Positions 11,201 through 21,118 of a DNA stretch of 64,000 nucleotides are shown one piece after another. Both the position numbers and the translations under genes were made by a program. The stretch's first letter is position 1; each line of letters opens with the position of its first letter. The notes under the pieces are model-generated. The model ran no database searches, was not told the origin of the DNA, and saw only the letters and a program-made list of their open reading frames with translations. The stretch lies in contig NC_092629.1 in the NCBI RefSeq assembly GCF_039555335.1, forward strand, positions 7,363,432 to 7,427,431, given 5' to 3'. Source of the DNA: Amphiura filiformis. Lineage: Eukaryota > Echinodermata > Ophiuroidea > Amphilepidida > Amphiuridae.

Positions 11201-13473
11201 GTGAGGGAGGATGTCGTTAGTAGCGCTCATACGTCAGTGGCTGATAATATAACCTTATCACATACCATGCTTGAAGGTTGGTATAATGGGGGCTAAATGG
11301 GGTAGCTCTGTATGGGGATCAGTGTGAGGGAGGATGTCGTCAGTAGTGCTCATACGTCAGTGGCTGATAATATAACTTTATCACATACCATGCTTGAAGG
11401 TTGGTATAATGGGGGCTAAATGGGGTAACTCTGTATGGGGATCAGTGTGAGGGAGGATGTCGTCAGTAGTGCTCATACGTCAGTGGCTGATAATATAACC
11501 TTATCACATACCATGCTTGAAAGTTGGTATAATGGGGGCTAAATGGGGTAGCTCTGTATGGGGATCAGTGTGAGGAGGATGTCGTCAGTAGTGCTCATAC
11601 GTCAGTGGCTGATAATATAACCTTATCACATACCATGCTTGAAGGTTGGTATAATGGGGGCTAAATGGGGTAGCTCTGTATGGGGATCAGTGTGAGGGAG
11701 GATGTCGTCAGTAGTGCTCATACGTCAGTGGCTGATAATATAACCTTATCACATACCATGCTTGAAGGTTGGTATAATGGGGGCTAAATGGGGTAGCTCT
11801 GTATGGGGATCAGTGTGAGGGAGGATGTCGTCAGTAGTGCTCATACGTCAGTGGCTGATAATATAACGTTATCACATACCATGCTTGAAGGTTGGTATAA
11901 TGGGGGCTAAATGGGGTAGCTCTGTATGTATGGGGATCAGTGTGAGGGAGGATGTCGTCAGTAGTGCTCATACGTCAGTGGCTGATAATATAACCTTATC
12001 ACATACCATGCGGTGGAGGCTGGTATAATGAGGGCTAAAATGGGGTAGCTCTGTATGGGGATCAGTGTGAGGGAGGATGTCGTCAGTAGTGCTCATACGT
12101 CAGTGGCTGATAATATAACCTTATCACATACCATGCTTGAAGGTTGGTATAATGGGGGCTAAATGGGGTAACTCTGTATGGGGATCAGTGTGAGGGAGGA
12201 TGTCGTCAGTAGTGCTCATACGTCAGTGGCTGATAATATAACCTTATCACATACCATGCTTGAAGGTTGGTATAATGGGGGCTAAATGGGGTAACTCTGT
12301 ATGGGGATCAGTGTGAGGGAGGATGTTGTCAGTAGCGCTCATACGTCAGTGGCTGATAATATAACGTTATCACATACCATGCTTGAAGACCTATGCAAAT
12401 TAGGTAACTCTGTATAGGGATCAGTGTGAAGTCTTCAGTAGAGCTCGGTGTATAATCAGTAATTTTGGAAAGCTCTTCTGACAGACGTAAGGAAGCGTTA
12501 TTCATAAAGAATCTTAAGACTTGCTTATTTAAAGACTATTTGATGTAATGGCTTCCTTATACTGTGTTCTGTACAGCTATATTATGAAATTTTCTTTAGT
12601 TTGTATACGTTTGTGTGCAAGGTTGAAAATAAGAGTTTTCTACTAGGATTCAGTTTGGGTAAAAAAGTAAGTGCTGGTTTTGCCTGAGTTTAGGATCAGG
12701 ATCACTTTTGTTTAGTAACATTATGGTAATGCTAGTATCTAATGGCACAGTTCAAAAGTCTACTTTCAACAATAATACTCAATAATAATAGCACAACCTC
12801 TGACCTCACATTGCAGAGAAACCCCATTTTGGTTCACCATTTCCTATTTCTTGTATCTTAATATGTATAGACTGTATGGTGATGGGCTGTGTTTCAGAAC
12901 TAAAAGTGTAGTCTGGTGTTGAGATTTTTAATCTCAATGGGCTACAGTAGGCAACTCATGGTCCTGAAACAAGGCCTGTAGGGTGTTTATTTTCACCCTT
13001 GTTTGTGTGTGTATTTTAGGCCTCCCTTTCATTTAGTGGCCTCTGAGCCACTATTGGGCTTTGCTTTGGCCAAATATTTTGATATATCACAATAAACAAA
13101 TGTTGTGTCTTTCATTTCTTCTCCAGTGCCTACAGACTTGGGCCAAGACCATCACAAGTCCTCTGACAGTGATGCACCTACCTCTGACACGCACATAGTC
13201 TTATCCCAGTCTCAGCATACTCTCTCCATGGTAGCAGGTACTCAGTTCTCAGACACTCAAACCACAAACACAGAAGACATCGTCTACACCAATGCGCTAC
13301 TGCAGACGGGACTAGAACACGCCAGCGCGCATGATATACCGGTGTCGGACGATATCGAAGTGGGACCGGGGCTTCAGGATAGCGACATACACCACACACA
13401 TATGGTTGTTGATGCTGACCATCATAAGACCATTATAGGCCTGGAACCTCTCATGGAAAGTGATAGCTTTTGA
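1661..13473 (+). CDS. ZNF410: ZNF410-like C2H2 zinc-finger transcription factor (7 coding exons, one frameshift)
   Basis: Spliced gene: 1661-2215, 3176-3347, 3935-4110, 8216-8305, 9229-9417, 10401-10538, 13127-13473. Every intron has GT-AG ends and the codon phases agree. The exons total 1667 nt, one short of a 556-codon frame, which fits a single lost base in exon 1. The product would be about 555 residues: an acidic/Ser-Thr-rich N-terminus, six C2H2 fingers, and an acidic Asp/His-rich tail. Fingers 2-6 match human ZNF410 fingers 1-5 in order, including helix cores WPAH.KYH, FTTAGNLKNH, SSLRKH and FSQSGSRN.H and the linker NDRP. Human ZNF410 is a nuclear DNA-binding protein that activates CHD4 almost exclusively; the near-identical recognition helices suggest a similar DNA site here (inference). 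The family call is secure. The frameshift leaves open whether this copy is functional or the base is an assembly error. Confidence 0.9.
2243..2895. repeat. ~50-bp minisatellite in intron 1
   Basis: Thirteen tandem copies of a 49-56-bp unit with core CTTATTGGTCTAGATCAGG followed by GGTGG(G/A)GGTCTTCAAA. Units alternate between CAAAATGAAAGAGCACA and CAAAGTGAAAGGGCCCA versions and some carry a GTTATCTTC insert, showing unequal exchange. It starts about 30 bp after the exon 1 donor. Confidence 0.9.
3176..3347 (+). CDS. ZNF410: ZNF410-like coding exon 2: zinc fingers 1 and 2
   Basis: The acceptor is a T-rich tract ending TGCAG at 3175; the donor is CA|GTAAGT after 3347. Phase 1 in, phase 2 out. 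The first finger (YKCEECSRIFKSHSHYRYH then ETH) is a canonical C-X2-C-X12-H-X3-H unit with no counterpart in human ZNF410. It is joined by a non-TGEKP linker (KGNKV) to a finger reading CNVDGCNRKFAWPAHLKYH, which matches human finger 1 almost residue for residue (C-X4-C spacing kept). Copies of parts of this exon lie decayed in introns 2 and 4. Confidence 0.93.
3430..3510 (+). pseudogene. Decayed copy of the exon 2 finger-2 segment in intron 2
   Basis: The stretch GTGTGAATGGCT...GGAACTTTGTTTGACC...GAACATATCAGTAAAT follows the order of exon 2 (GTGGATGGCT...GGAAATTTGCTTGGCC...GAACACATCAGTAAGT), including the donor, but with many substitutions. Confidence 0.6.
3505..3700. repeat. Short foldback repeat (AGTGGCGGCGCCATGG type) in intron 2
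   Basis: Starts GTGGCGGCGCCATGGAGG, contains complementary GGGGGCATGAGGGGGCA and TGCCCCCTCAATGCCCCC arms, and ends near CCTGGCACTGCAACTGG. Non-coding, MITE-like. Confidence 0.5.
3795..3866 (+). pseudogene. Second decayed copy of the exon 2 finger-2 segment in intron 2
   Basis: Matches exon 2 closely over about 65 bp: GTGGATCGATGTATTAGAAA, then TTTGCTTGGCC, CACACCTCA and CACCTTCGAAAACACCA. The G-rich sequence before it (3700-3775) resembles the intron sequence after the true exon 2 donor, so exon end and intron start were duplicated together. Confidence 0.7.
3935..4110 (+). CDS. ZNF410: ZNF410-like coding exon 3: zinc fingers 3 and 4
   Basis: Acceptor TTACACAG at 3934 and donor ACAG|GTGAGT after 4110; phase 2 in, phase 1 out. 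It begins with the NDRP linker also present in human ZNF410. Finger 3 has C-X4-C spacing and helix FYTVQSLKVH. Finger 4 has C-X2-C spacing, whereas human has C-X4-C, and helix FTTAGNLKNH identical to human. The frame upstream of 3935 also happens to be open, but the splice acceptor and the homology fix the start. Confidence 0.94.
4302..4507. mobile_element. Foldback MITE, TGGGCTATTCCAGCT family, copy 1
   Basis: Terminal inverted repeats TGGGCTATTCCAGCT (4302) and AGCTGGAATAGCCCA (4507). Inside: CATACACCCC, CATGACCTTAATC and GGGAGTGTGAATTTCA, shared with copies near 21.6 and 22.6 kb. No coding capacity. Confidence 0.8.
4508..7128. mobile_element. ~2.6-kb nested inverted-repeat element in intron 3
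   Basis: Outer inverted repeats: AACAAAAAAAATTTGTTGTG then TTGCCCTCAA at 4514-4545, and its complement TTGAGGGCAACACAACAATA at 7091-7110. A second inverted pair lies inside: GGTGAACCTCGTTGAAAATA at 4647-4666 against TATTTTCAATGAGGTTCACC at 6492-6511, both followed inwards by a shared ~40-bp block. No transposase frame is preserved between them. Probably one element inserted in another, or a foldback element with compound ends. Confidence 0.65.
7491..8087. mobile_element. TTAA-flanked foldback MITE, copy 1
   Basis: Flanked on both sides by TTAA (7487-7490, 8088-8091). Ends GGGAACTGGAATGAGCGTTT and ATACCCCAGCCC. Long imperfect palindrome: GCACATCAGACCTATCGAAT at 7549 against ATTCGATATGTCTGATGTGC at 8022. 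TTAA target sites are typical of piggyBac-type elements; no transposase is present. Confidence 0.82.
8216..8305 (+). CDS. ZNF410: ZNF410-like coding exon 4: zinc finger 5
   Basis: A 90-nt exon carrying one finger preceded by the GEKP linker; helix FAEKSSLRKH, against FAEYSSLRKH in human ZNF410. Acceptor is a T-run ending TTTAG at 8215; donor ACAG|GTATGG after 8305. Symmetric phase 1-1. It lies about 125 bp downstream of the foldback element that ends at 8087. Confidence 0.92.
8311..8341 (+). pseudogene. Fragment resembling exon 2 finger 1, just after exon 4
   Basis: GACATCACCAGGAAACATTG matches exon 2 GATATCACCAGGAAACACAT. Only about 30 bp, so possibly chance, but two other exon fragments in this gene's introns make a duplication origin plausible. 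Confidence 0.35.
8833..9213. mobile_element. Foldback MITE abutting the exon 5 acceptor
   Basis: Inverted arms: AGACAGATAAAAAGACTAGT then TTG...CTGACGTTA...CTGTCAATCAAA (8843-8892), and the complement at 9144-9205. About 380 bp, interior non-coding. Its right arm ends about 15 bp upstream of the exon 5 acceptor AG. Confidence 0.8.
9229..9417 (+). CDS. ZNF410: ZNF410-like coding exon 5: zinc finger 6 and start of C-terminal region
   Basis: Finger 6 opens with linker GDKP; helix FSQSGSRNAHKKRQH is the counterpart of human finger 5 (FSQSGSRNVH). After the finger the sequence becomes polar and acidic (FKDDDGLGL...EAEMHLNG). Acceptor TTTATTTCAG at 9228, donor AATG|GTAAGA after 9417, phase 1-1. 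The acceptor is only about 15 bp from the right end of a foldback element (8833-9213). Confidence 0.92.
10401..10538 (+). CDS. ZNF410: ZNF410-like coding exon 6: acidic linker region, template of the 123-bp array
   Basis: Acceptor TGTGTTCCAG at 10400 and donor GAAG|GTTGGT after 10538; phase 1-1, 138 nt. It encodes a low-complexity acidic/Ser-Thr segment (DMNLHRQHEEDDPPVSMTE, then ISVREDVVSSAHTSVSDN) with no recognised domain. Its last ~83 nt together with the donor and ~40 nt of intron form the unit repeated downstream. The exon copy differs from the array consensus (Ser instead of Ala before DNIT), so it is distinguishable from the copies. Confidence 0.85.
10456..12432 (+). repeat. 123-bp tandem array built from exon 6 3' end plus its splice donor
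   Basis: Unit starts at 10456 (in exon 6), 10579, 10702, 10825, 10948, 11071, 11194, 11317, 11440, 11563, 11685, 11808, 11935, 12060, 12183, 12306, plus a partial at 12419. Each unit contains ~83 nt of exon 6, the donor GTTGGT and ~40 nt of intron ending GGTAGCTCTGTATGGG. Copies are over 95% alike. No unit has an acceptor. 123 is a multiple of three, but read-through meets TAA in GGGGGCTAA. The last full copy (12306) has lost the donor. The array sits between exon 6 and exon 7. Confidence 0.95.
12433..13126 (+). other. Remainder of intron 6
   Basis: Nothing recognised apart from a normal polypyrimidine tract before the exon 7 acceptor. Confidence 0.6.
13127..13473 (+). CDS. ZNF410: ZNF410-like coding exon 7: C-terminus and stop
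   Basis: Acceptor TTCTTCTCCAG at 13126; phase 1 in. It encodes an acidic, His/Asp/Ser-rich tail beginning VPTDLGQDHHKSSDSD and ending LEPLMESDSF before TGA at 13471-13473. IHHTHMVVDADHH may correspond to the THHLVTMQ region near the human C-terminus, but similarity is weak. GC content is higher than in the surrounding introns. A potential internal donor (GAAA|GTGATA, about 13457) would splice in frame to the candidate exon at 26214. Confidence 0.88.
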
Positions 13474-14880
13474 ATTTTATGTTGTGAAAGTTATATTTAT
13501 ATGTATAAGTTGAAGACAGATGTTCTCAGTCATCAAGTAGTTAAACAGAGGTGTAAGTCGGTATTGATTGAACAAATGTAGGTCTTCCAGAAATCCATGA
13601 AATTCTGGGACCCCTGTTGAACGCCTCACCTTCTGCTTGCATGTTTTTCAGGGAGTGGATCATTACCTCTCTTACACCTGGTTAAAGTCACTATATATGT
13701 CCCGGTGGGGGTCTTCAAAATATTTGTACAGGGATGTACGTAGAGTAAGACAGATGTTTTGATTCAGTCTGATACTAGGATTGTTGTGAAGTAATACGAT
13801 CGGCGATTTAATACACACATTGTAGACGCTGGAATGAAATAGCAATTTTCTTTGTTTTACCTCATTTATTTGGCTCAAAATTAAAAGGGGACAAAGTGAT
13901 CAGTGAAAACAAACATTTAAACACAAAGCCCTGTTTGGCCAGTTCAACATAGGAGAACTGACTTACACCTGTTACTTTAATGACAGACAGAACAGAATTT
14001 TAACCTTGACTAATTCCCTAAGGAATTTAGACCAAAAGTGGGGCTTCATCTTTAAATAGGAATCTATTTTTCATGCAAATCACTTATTGCTTTAAAACAA
14101 AAGCAATTTCTTGAAAACACTAAAACTAAATTACAAAATAAAGTGGTGGATAGATATAGATGGAGAATTTTGCTACGCATTTTGATACCTCATTTGGCAC
14201 AATGCGGCTTTATTCCCTCATGTTATACGCATTTGAATTGTAAACTGTCAAGTTTCAAAAGTGACAAATTTGGATATTTCCTCCGTCAAGGCAATTTCCA
14301 TGTCCTTTTGTTACAGGTTCATTGCAGCCCGACAGATGAACACTCACTTCACTACATTGTGTTGATAATTTGTGTGCTTTGAGGGAAAAGTCAGTGTAAA
14401 TCATTTAACTTTCGAAAAAACTCTTTATTCAAATTGCTACAAAGTAGCAGCAAATAGAGTCGCACCATACCGAATGCAGTATCAAAAGATGCAGAACAAA
14501 ATTCTCCATCTATCGACCACTTAATTTTGTAATTTAGTTTTAGTGAAATTGCTTTTACGTTAAGTGAATGGGTACTTTTTGCAATATATTATCCTGGTAT
14601 ATTATACAGGGCTGATTTCTTTAAAAAGCAACAAACTCTCTCTGGGCTCACTTTTTGTAGGCACTTTTGCTTAAAATTTTTCTAGACAAATCATCTGCAT
14701 CATATACTGTCGTTTCTCAAAAGGCTGCCTTGTGTGATTTTTATAATCATTGATGTATTTCATATTGTTATTTTATATTTCAGTATGCTTTTATGAATGG
14801 ACATGAGGTTGTTATATTGTGATAGTACCTCAAAATTAATGTATACAGTTCACTCATCACAATTAGATGACAATAAAAAG
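13474..14880 (+). other. Probable 3' UTR of the ZNF410-like gene
   Basis: No open frame after the stop. AATAAA occurs at 14872-14877 (and another at 15370-15375), so the transcript may end near 14.9 or 15.4 kb. A foldback element (14097-14557) lies inside this stretch and would be transcribed with it. Confidence 0.4.
14097..14557. mobile_element. Foldback MITE in the 3' UTR region
   Basis: Inverted arms about 75 bp long: AAAAGCAATTTC...CACTAAAACTAAATTACAAAA...GGAGAATTTTG (14097-14172) and the complement CAAAATTCTCC...TTTTGTAATTTAGTTTTAGTG...GAAATTGCTTTT (14499-14557). No coding sequence. Confidence 0.8.
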
Positions 14881-15387
14881 AATCACTAAAGGCAGGCTTT
14901 TGAGACTTCTAGATTGTCATGTATGGGGACGGGGACAATGATATGTTCATTCAGTGTTTATCAGCAAAGTCATATGATAACTGACCTGTGTCTGTAAGCT
15001 ATAGTGTCAGAAAGCTTTGTGCTTGTATCACTTAGCACGCTGTGTTGCTACAATGCATTTTATGCACACTTATGGATGCACACGCAACTCCTGTGAAACA
15101 TGTTGTTGGGAATTGATCAAATCAGCAATTTTGCGCGTCAATGATAGAAGGTTTTTGCATAATCCATTTGGCTTTGTCGAGAAAGTGATGTCAGTGCGTG
15201 CTCCAGTGTATGCAGTGTTAAATTACACATTGACTCAGAGAACTGATGTGTTTACGTGCTGCGGTCAGAGGCGGTACATCTGTATATGTGCAAAGTAACT
15301 CCTACAAAGTACTGACGTCACTCTCTCTAAGAAGCCAAATGGACTAAATGTGCCTCGAGCAACATGTAAAATAAAGTGCATATCTAG

Positions 15388-15632
15388 GGGTCAGTGACAC
15401 AAAGAAGTACCTTCATTTTTTGCGAAAATAAGATTTTTATATCAAAATTTTCAGAAACATGAGCACTTTCCAATAAACGCATATACATGTATGTTACTTC
15501 ATTTAGCACCCCCATTGAAATCAGTGGCCAGTGAAACATAGACTTAACTACATAGTCAATGTGGACCATTATATTAAAACTCAATTTTCTCAGAATGGCC
15601 AAAATGGAGTTACGTCTTTGTGTCACTCACCC
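15388..15632. mobile_element. Short MITE with GGGT(C/G)AGTGACACAAAG ends
   Basis: GGGTCAGTGACACAAAGAAG at 15388 and the complement CTTTGTGTCACTCACCC at 15616-15632; 245 bp, non-coding. Confidence 0.75.
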
Positions 15633-15717
15633 TTCAATATATATATAAACAACTCAGAAGGAATATTAAATCATTACTTGTTACCTGTTTTTTTATAATG
15701 GTTTATATGATATTCAT

Positions 15718-16140
15718 TGTTATATCACTCATACATAAATTCTAGACAGTTCATTGGTTGATTACCATTTATCATTTTTACTATCAGCCTCTCCGTGTGA
15801 GTCTTTACCATCATAGTGCCTGCCGAGTCAGCGCCTGCCTAAGCGCTAAGCCGCAAGCTGACTCTTAGACTCGCCGATTTAGTTATGGGGTGGATCCCAA
15901 AATGTGAAGTATATCAAAGCAAAACATGGTGTTATGTTAAAAAAAAAATGTATTTCCTACTTTAAATAGTATTTTAGTAATAGAATTTATGTATGAGTGA
16001 TATAAAACAAATATTAACTGTCTCGGTGAAAGATATATTGTTCCATTCCACTCGCCGCTTCAGGCTCGTGGAATGGAACAATCCATCTTTCACCTCGTGA
16101 TTATATTTCACCATCACACTCATAGACAGTTAATATTTGT
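15718..16140. mobile_element. Compound palindromic repeats
   Basis: ATATCACTCATACATAAATT at 15721 is complementary to AATTTATGTATGAGTGATAT at 15984. Next to it lies a tight palindrome, GGTGAAAGAT...TGTTCCATTCCA / TGGAATGGAACA...ATCTTTCACC (16025-16094), flanked by AAATATTAACTGTCT and GACAGTTAATATTTG. Probably two foldback elements, one inserted in the other. Confidence 0.65.
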
Positions 16141-16847
16141 ATAATATACAACAGCGTAACCAGTGTTTTAGTGTATGGGGACAAGGCCAACTTTTCACAT
16201 CCATTTACCAATTTTTCGTCCAGATTGTACAAATTTCCGTCCGTATTTGCCATATTTTCGGTGCAATGTTTCCAATTTTCATCCCCACTTGCCACATTTT
16301 TGTCTGATTTTTCACATTTTTGTCCCATTTTAATGACATATTTTACTATTTGCCGTCCCCATTTGATCCCTGAATTTTTTTTTTTGGGTGGGGGTGCAAT
16401 TTGCCTCCTGGCTATGCTACTGGATATAGGGGTCATCAGTGTGACATCTTTTTTTGCCATCTTGTGGGTAAATCAATATACTTACCTTCAAGTATAAAGG
16501 AAATCATGTGATAACCTAGAGATGATTACACAGATTTTAAGTTATGTGAGATGCAGTTTGACACATCAACTGCATACAGAGAATTGGATTGTTTAAAATT
16601 GTAACTATTGAAATGAAAATTGGTCTCAATTGACGCGATTCCAAATACAGCGCGCCACCTACGATCACGCCTGGCTGATCAACTTCGCGCAGAGCATCAT
16701 GGGTAAAAGTCGACATCCATGACGCGTCGACGATGAACCATCGACCCTGGAAACGTAACGAGTGTTGCTATCGATTACTCAAATGTGTTTATTTACGTTG
16801 ATGATGATCAGCTGTTAATTCAACCCTCCGACGATTTTTTTCCCAAT

Positions 16848-17675
16848 TCTGCCTCCTTTTTAAAGTTAATTTCGACAGTCATGGTTTAGGCCTACCGGTA
16901 TAGGCCTACCTCTGTGAATGTTCAGAGTGTTAGGCCTATTCCCACACAAGATAATGGGCATCAATTAAACCCTTATTTTCAAACTTTTCCGAACTTTCCG
17001 AGGTGTTGGGAAAATACTTTAGGCTCTCGTTTACAAGAAAAGAAAACACTTTCAGGTCTTTAAGCTTTGTTGTAAGCATGGTAAGAAGGCCAATAATAGA
17101 CTTGATTAAAAAAATATGATTGGGGATAGGCCTACTTTAGACCCTCATGCATATCCTTAAAAAAAAAACAATTTTTAAACCTGGTTTATTTTAAGTAAAG
17201 TAGGCCTAATATTCTCAATAGGCCCTATTTAGAATAACGAAATATTCAATACATATTTTAACAGCATGGACAGCGTAAAGTATATATTTTTTAATGTTTT
17301 TTTCTGCCTCCATTTTAAAGTTAATTTCGACAGTCATGGTTTAGGCCTACATCTGTAAATGTTCAGAGTGTTAGGCCTATTCCCACACAAAATAATGGGC
17401 ATCAATTAAACCCTTATTTTCAAACTTTTCCAACCCGATCCGAGGCGCTTGGGAAAATACTTTAGGCTCTCGTTTAAGAAAAGAAAACACTGAAAAATCA
17501 GTGATTGGGGATAGGCCTACTTAGACCCTCATGAATATATCCTTAAAGAAAACCATTTTTAAACCTTGTTTGTTTTAAGTAAAGGAGGCCTAATTCTCAA
17601 TTTTTAGAATAACGAAATATTCAAAATACCGGTACATATTTTAACAGCATGGACAGCGTAAAGCATTTTTTTTAA
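16848..17675. repeat. Direct duplication of ~400 bp
   Basis: TTAATTTCGACAGTCATGGT (16866 and 17321) begins two copies that share CATCAATTAAACCCTTATTT, ACTTTAGGCTCTCGTTT and TTTTAACAGCATGGACAGCG in the same order, with several small indels. Confidence 0.85.
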
Positions 17676-17719
17676 TACTGATTAAAACGTTTTCAATTTC
17701 AAATGTACTCTATTCCTAT

Positions 17720-18408
17720 CCCAGCAAACACAAAAACGTTTTAAAAACGTTTAAAAAAGTTATATTTTGGCATTTGGTTTAGGTAAAAACGTTTTAATAA
17801 CATTAAAATGTCGGGTTATATAAAGGTCATGATAACGTTTTAAAATGTTTTGTATGAAAACACACTACAACAATATTTTTAAATGTTTTCAAAAAATGTT
17901 ATTGTAAACTATTTTTACAAACATTCATGCCAAATATTGTGTCAATACGTAAAAAACATGTTAAAATGTTTGAATTCAGCAAACACAGAAATGTTCTTAA
18001 AATGTTTTTTTCAAAACCTTTTAATAACATTTAAATGTCGGGTTGTACAAAGGTCATGAAAACGTTTTTAAAACGTTATTGAAAATATTTTGGGCAAACA
18101 TTTTTCGCAAAATATTTTTTCAACTCCCAAAATAACATTCTGTTTAGAATGTTTTGTATCAAGTTTTCAAGAATGTTTTTGGAATGTTATTAAAACGTTT
18201 TTATACCCTTTATATAACCCGACATTTAAACGCTTTTCTGTAAAACATTTTTGTTTGCTGAGCAGTAGATTATCAAAAATGTTTTTAAGGTTATGCAAAC
18301 GTTTTATACTCTTATTATACCCTTTATATAACCCGACATTTAAACGTTTTCTGACAACCTTTTATAACCTTTTGCGAATGATGTCGAAAACGTTATGTGT
18401 TTGCTGGG
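17720..18408. mobile_element. CCCAGCAAACA-ended element, copy 1 (AAAACGTTTT-rich)
   Basis: Ends CCCAGCAAACACAAAAACG and its complement ATGTGTTTGCTGGG; flanked by AT on both sides (2-bp target duplication). The interior repeats AAAACGTTTT-type palindromes and CGGGTTATATAAAGG / CCTTTATATAACCCG inverted blocks. Non-coding. Confidence 0.8.
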
Positions 18409-21118
18409 ATTCAACCATCTACGGTTAAAACTCGATGTCAAAAATGTTGATGTCTCTGATCGACCATCTAGGCCTATAAACCCGATGTCAAAATGTCAAT
18501 TTTCGAGTTTGGGTAGGTCTATAATAGAAAATGCTTTTGATGCAAGACAATTTCAAACAGGAAATTTAATCTAAATCTTTTTTATTTCTTGTTTGGATAA
18601 CTTTTCCCATAATTATACCATGCGTGATACATGATTAAGACAAAAGCTTTTGGTTTTCATAAATGTTTTGAACGCTTGTCTTATTTTTTTATTTTTATTA
18701 TTTTTTCCTAACCTAGGCCTATAGATGTTTTACATTTATAACCTTTTTACAAACTTGAATAGATATGAATTAATTGTTTTAAAGCATTTTTCTTGTGACT
18801 TTTTGAAACGCTCTTTGTAGCATGATGTAGGCCTACTGTATGATCACGAAAGGTGGTAAATTTAGAAGCCATTTCCTTCTATAGCCTATAGCCATAAACA
18901 AAACACTTTGGCCCCAATGTATAATGTCGGGAGAAAATATATCAGATATACTTGCACTAAACAAATAAACCTGTTAATTTTTAAATAAACTCTTGTGGTG
19001 CAATTCTGTCAACAAAATTACATAGGCTTATGAACTGGGGCTGGGGCTCAGCCCCTCAATAAATTTGGTGCGGGGGGGCTCGAATAGGCCTACCCTTCTG
19101 TATGAATAGGCATGTTTTCATTTTCATTTAGGCCTATAATGACCTCCAAACTACATTGTTAAGCTACATTGTTAAGTTATCTTGTTTTGTCCCTTATTGT
19201 ACAGTATATTCTTCACCGTAAATTGGTGTGTATGTGGGGGGGGGTCCCGTTCGCCCTTCAGTCTCAAATGAAGCAGGCCTAAACAATGCGTTCACCCTCC
19301 AATAAAGTCCATCCCCAGATTTGACCTCTTTACTTTGTAGGTTGAGTCCTTGATCCATGGGCCTGATCCATTATTTTAAATATGCAAGAAATGTCGACCC
19401 TCCGAATTTAAACCTTTCCAATTTGGCCAAAGTCCACAATGCCGTAAAGGTTGGGCTACACTACAGTTCAGTTCTTTTCACAGTGTTGACTTATAATTTC
19501 ATGAGAAAGAAAAAGAAAATTTTCTTTTTAAAAAACATGTATACACCAATCCGAGAAGCGTTTACTGTATTTGGCCCTCTATTGACGGTAACACAGATGT
19601 ACCAGAGCGGGAGATTTAATTCGTAATTCAATACTTATGATCGTGTATTGAATATCACTGTTGTGTACAATTCCCGGATACAATTCTGTGTAGCACGCAA
19701 TAAATAATGGGTGGAAGGTGGAACCCCCGACCTCGGGACACCGCAGTTTTACATCGGGGACACCGCAGTAATGGCGAAGTCGGATTGGTGTATAGGCGTA
19801 GGCGTTTAAAATCGCCCAATTGAATATTTAGTCGAAACAGTTTTTGATTTTTCAATGTTGTGCCGACCGATATTATATGACTAAAAAGAAACTCATTCCA
19901 ACCAACGTGTGCTATTTTAATTGGGAGTAGGCCTAGGCCTACATTAAGAGTAAATTTCCTTGGGTTATGAAAAGGGGAAATATGAAATAAAGATGGTATG
20001 ACATGCAAGAAAGCGGAAGTAAAAATAAAATATAAAAAAGAAACATGAATTAATATTAAAATCGGGCATGACAATTGTCAAATTTAAACCTTAATTGTGA
20101 CACGATCTGGTTCATGGGGGGCAAAAGAGGCATTTTTGAAAATTGTGTTACTGTGAAAACACCAAAGGTCTAGCATACTTGGTTCTATGGAGTTTTTCAT
20201 GCATATTTTCTTGATGGGCCTATGCCGTAAAATAATGATCTTTTAAATTCATGTACTCTTTTGCATGCAGTTTGAAACTTTCTTCATCTTTATTATAATG
20301 CTAGAACTCTATGAGGTATTGTTGAACTTATGCATTAAAGTCTAAAATTGAAATATTAACAAAAAATAAATGTTATTTTTAGGGTTTGCGCGGTAGGCTA
20401 TGCCTACAAAGTGTTTTATTGTGATCGTAATTTTTTAATGTTTGATAGTAATACAATTAAAAATACAAATTTAGGCTAAAAATATAATAAGGACAAATCA
20501 AACAATTACAATAATAACAAAAACGGCAAACCAATGTGATGCATGTTTATAAGTAATGAGACATTAAGAATCTTTTAAAATTTACTTGAATTTCTTTGCG
20601 GTAGGCCTATCCAGCACGGGTCGCTATAAGCGGCTTCGTGCAAAAAAAACCATTTTTAGAAAATGTAGGCCGATTACAAAAATGCAACACCGATAGTATG
20701 GATGTTGGTGTTATATTATTATCGTATTGAACAAACAATAAATTCAGAAAGAATTAAAACAATTTATTCTAATAACCAAAATAAAACATATGCGTTTTCC
20801 ATTAAAAAAAAGGACAGGCCTAGGCCTACTTAGCATTGACTAGGCTCACAGTATCGGGCTGAAAAGCATCGCAAAGTTTAAAAACAAAAAAGGCGGTTTT
20901 AGAAAATGTATAACAAAAAGGAAACACATAGTATCAACGTCAAGTTTATGGATTTAGAAAAGGACATCTGTGAATATCAAACTGCAATATTTCACTTCAA
21001 CACAGAAAATCTTAAAAATTTCAAAAGTACTATAAAACATTGTGTTTTTAGAGTAATAATCACAATGGTCAGCTATGGTTGATGAAAACTGTCGACCCCA
21101 AGCCAATTTTCACTGCCG
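18409..21118. other. AT-rich stretch with AGGCCTA words, no gene recognised
   Basis: No exon, domain or structured RNA could be supported. It contains many AGGCCTA motifs and A/T runs. Confidence 0.6.

Noticed and set aside
15017-15298. 93-codon Cys-rich open frame downstream of the gene
   Set aside because: Cysteines lack zinc-finger spacing, no homology recognised, lies in the 3' UTR/flank.
14500-16500. Possible tRNA or small-RNA hairpins among the palindromes
   Set aside because: The stems belong to foldback element arms; no tRNA T-loop/anticodon arrangement found.
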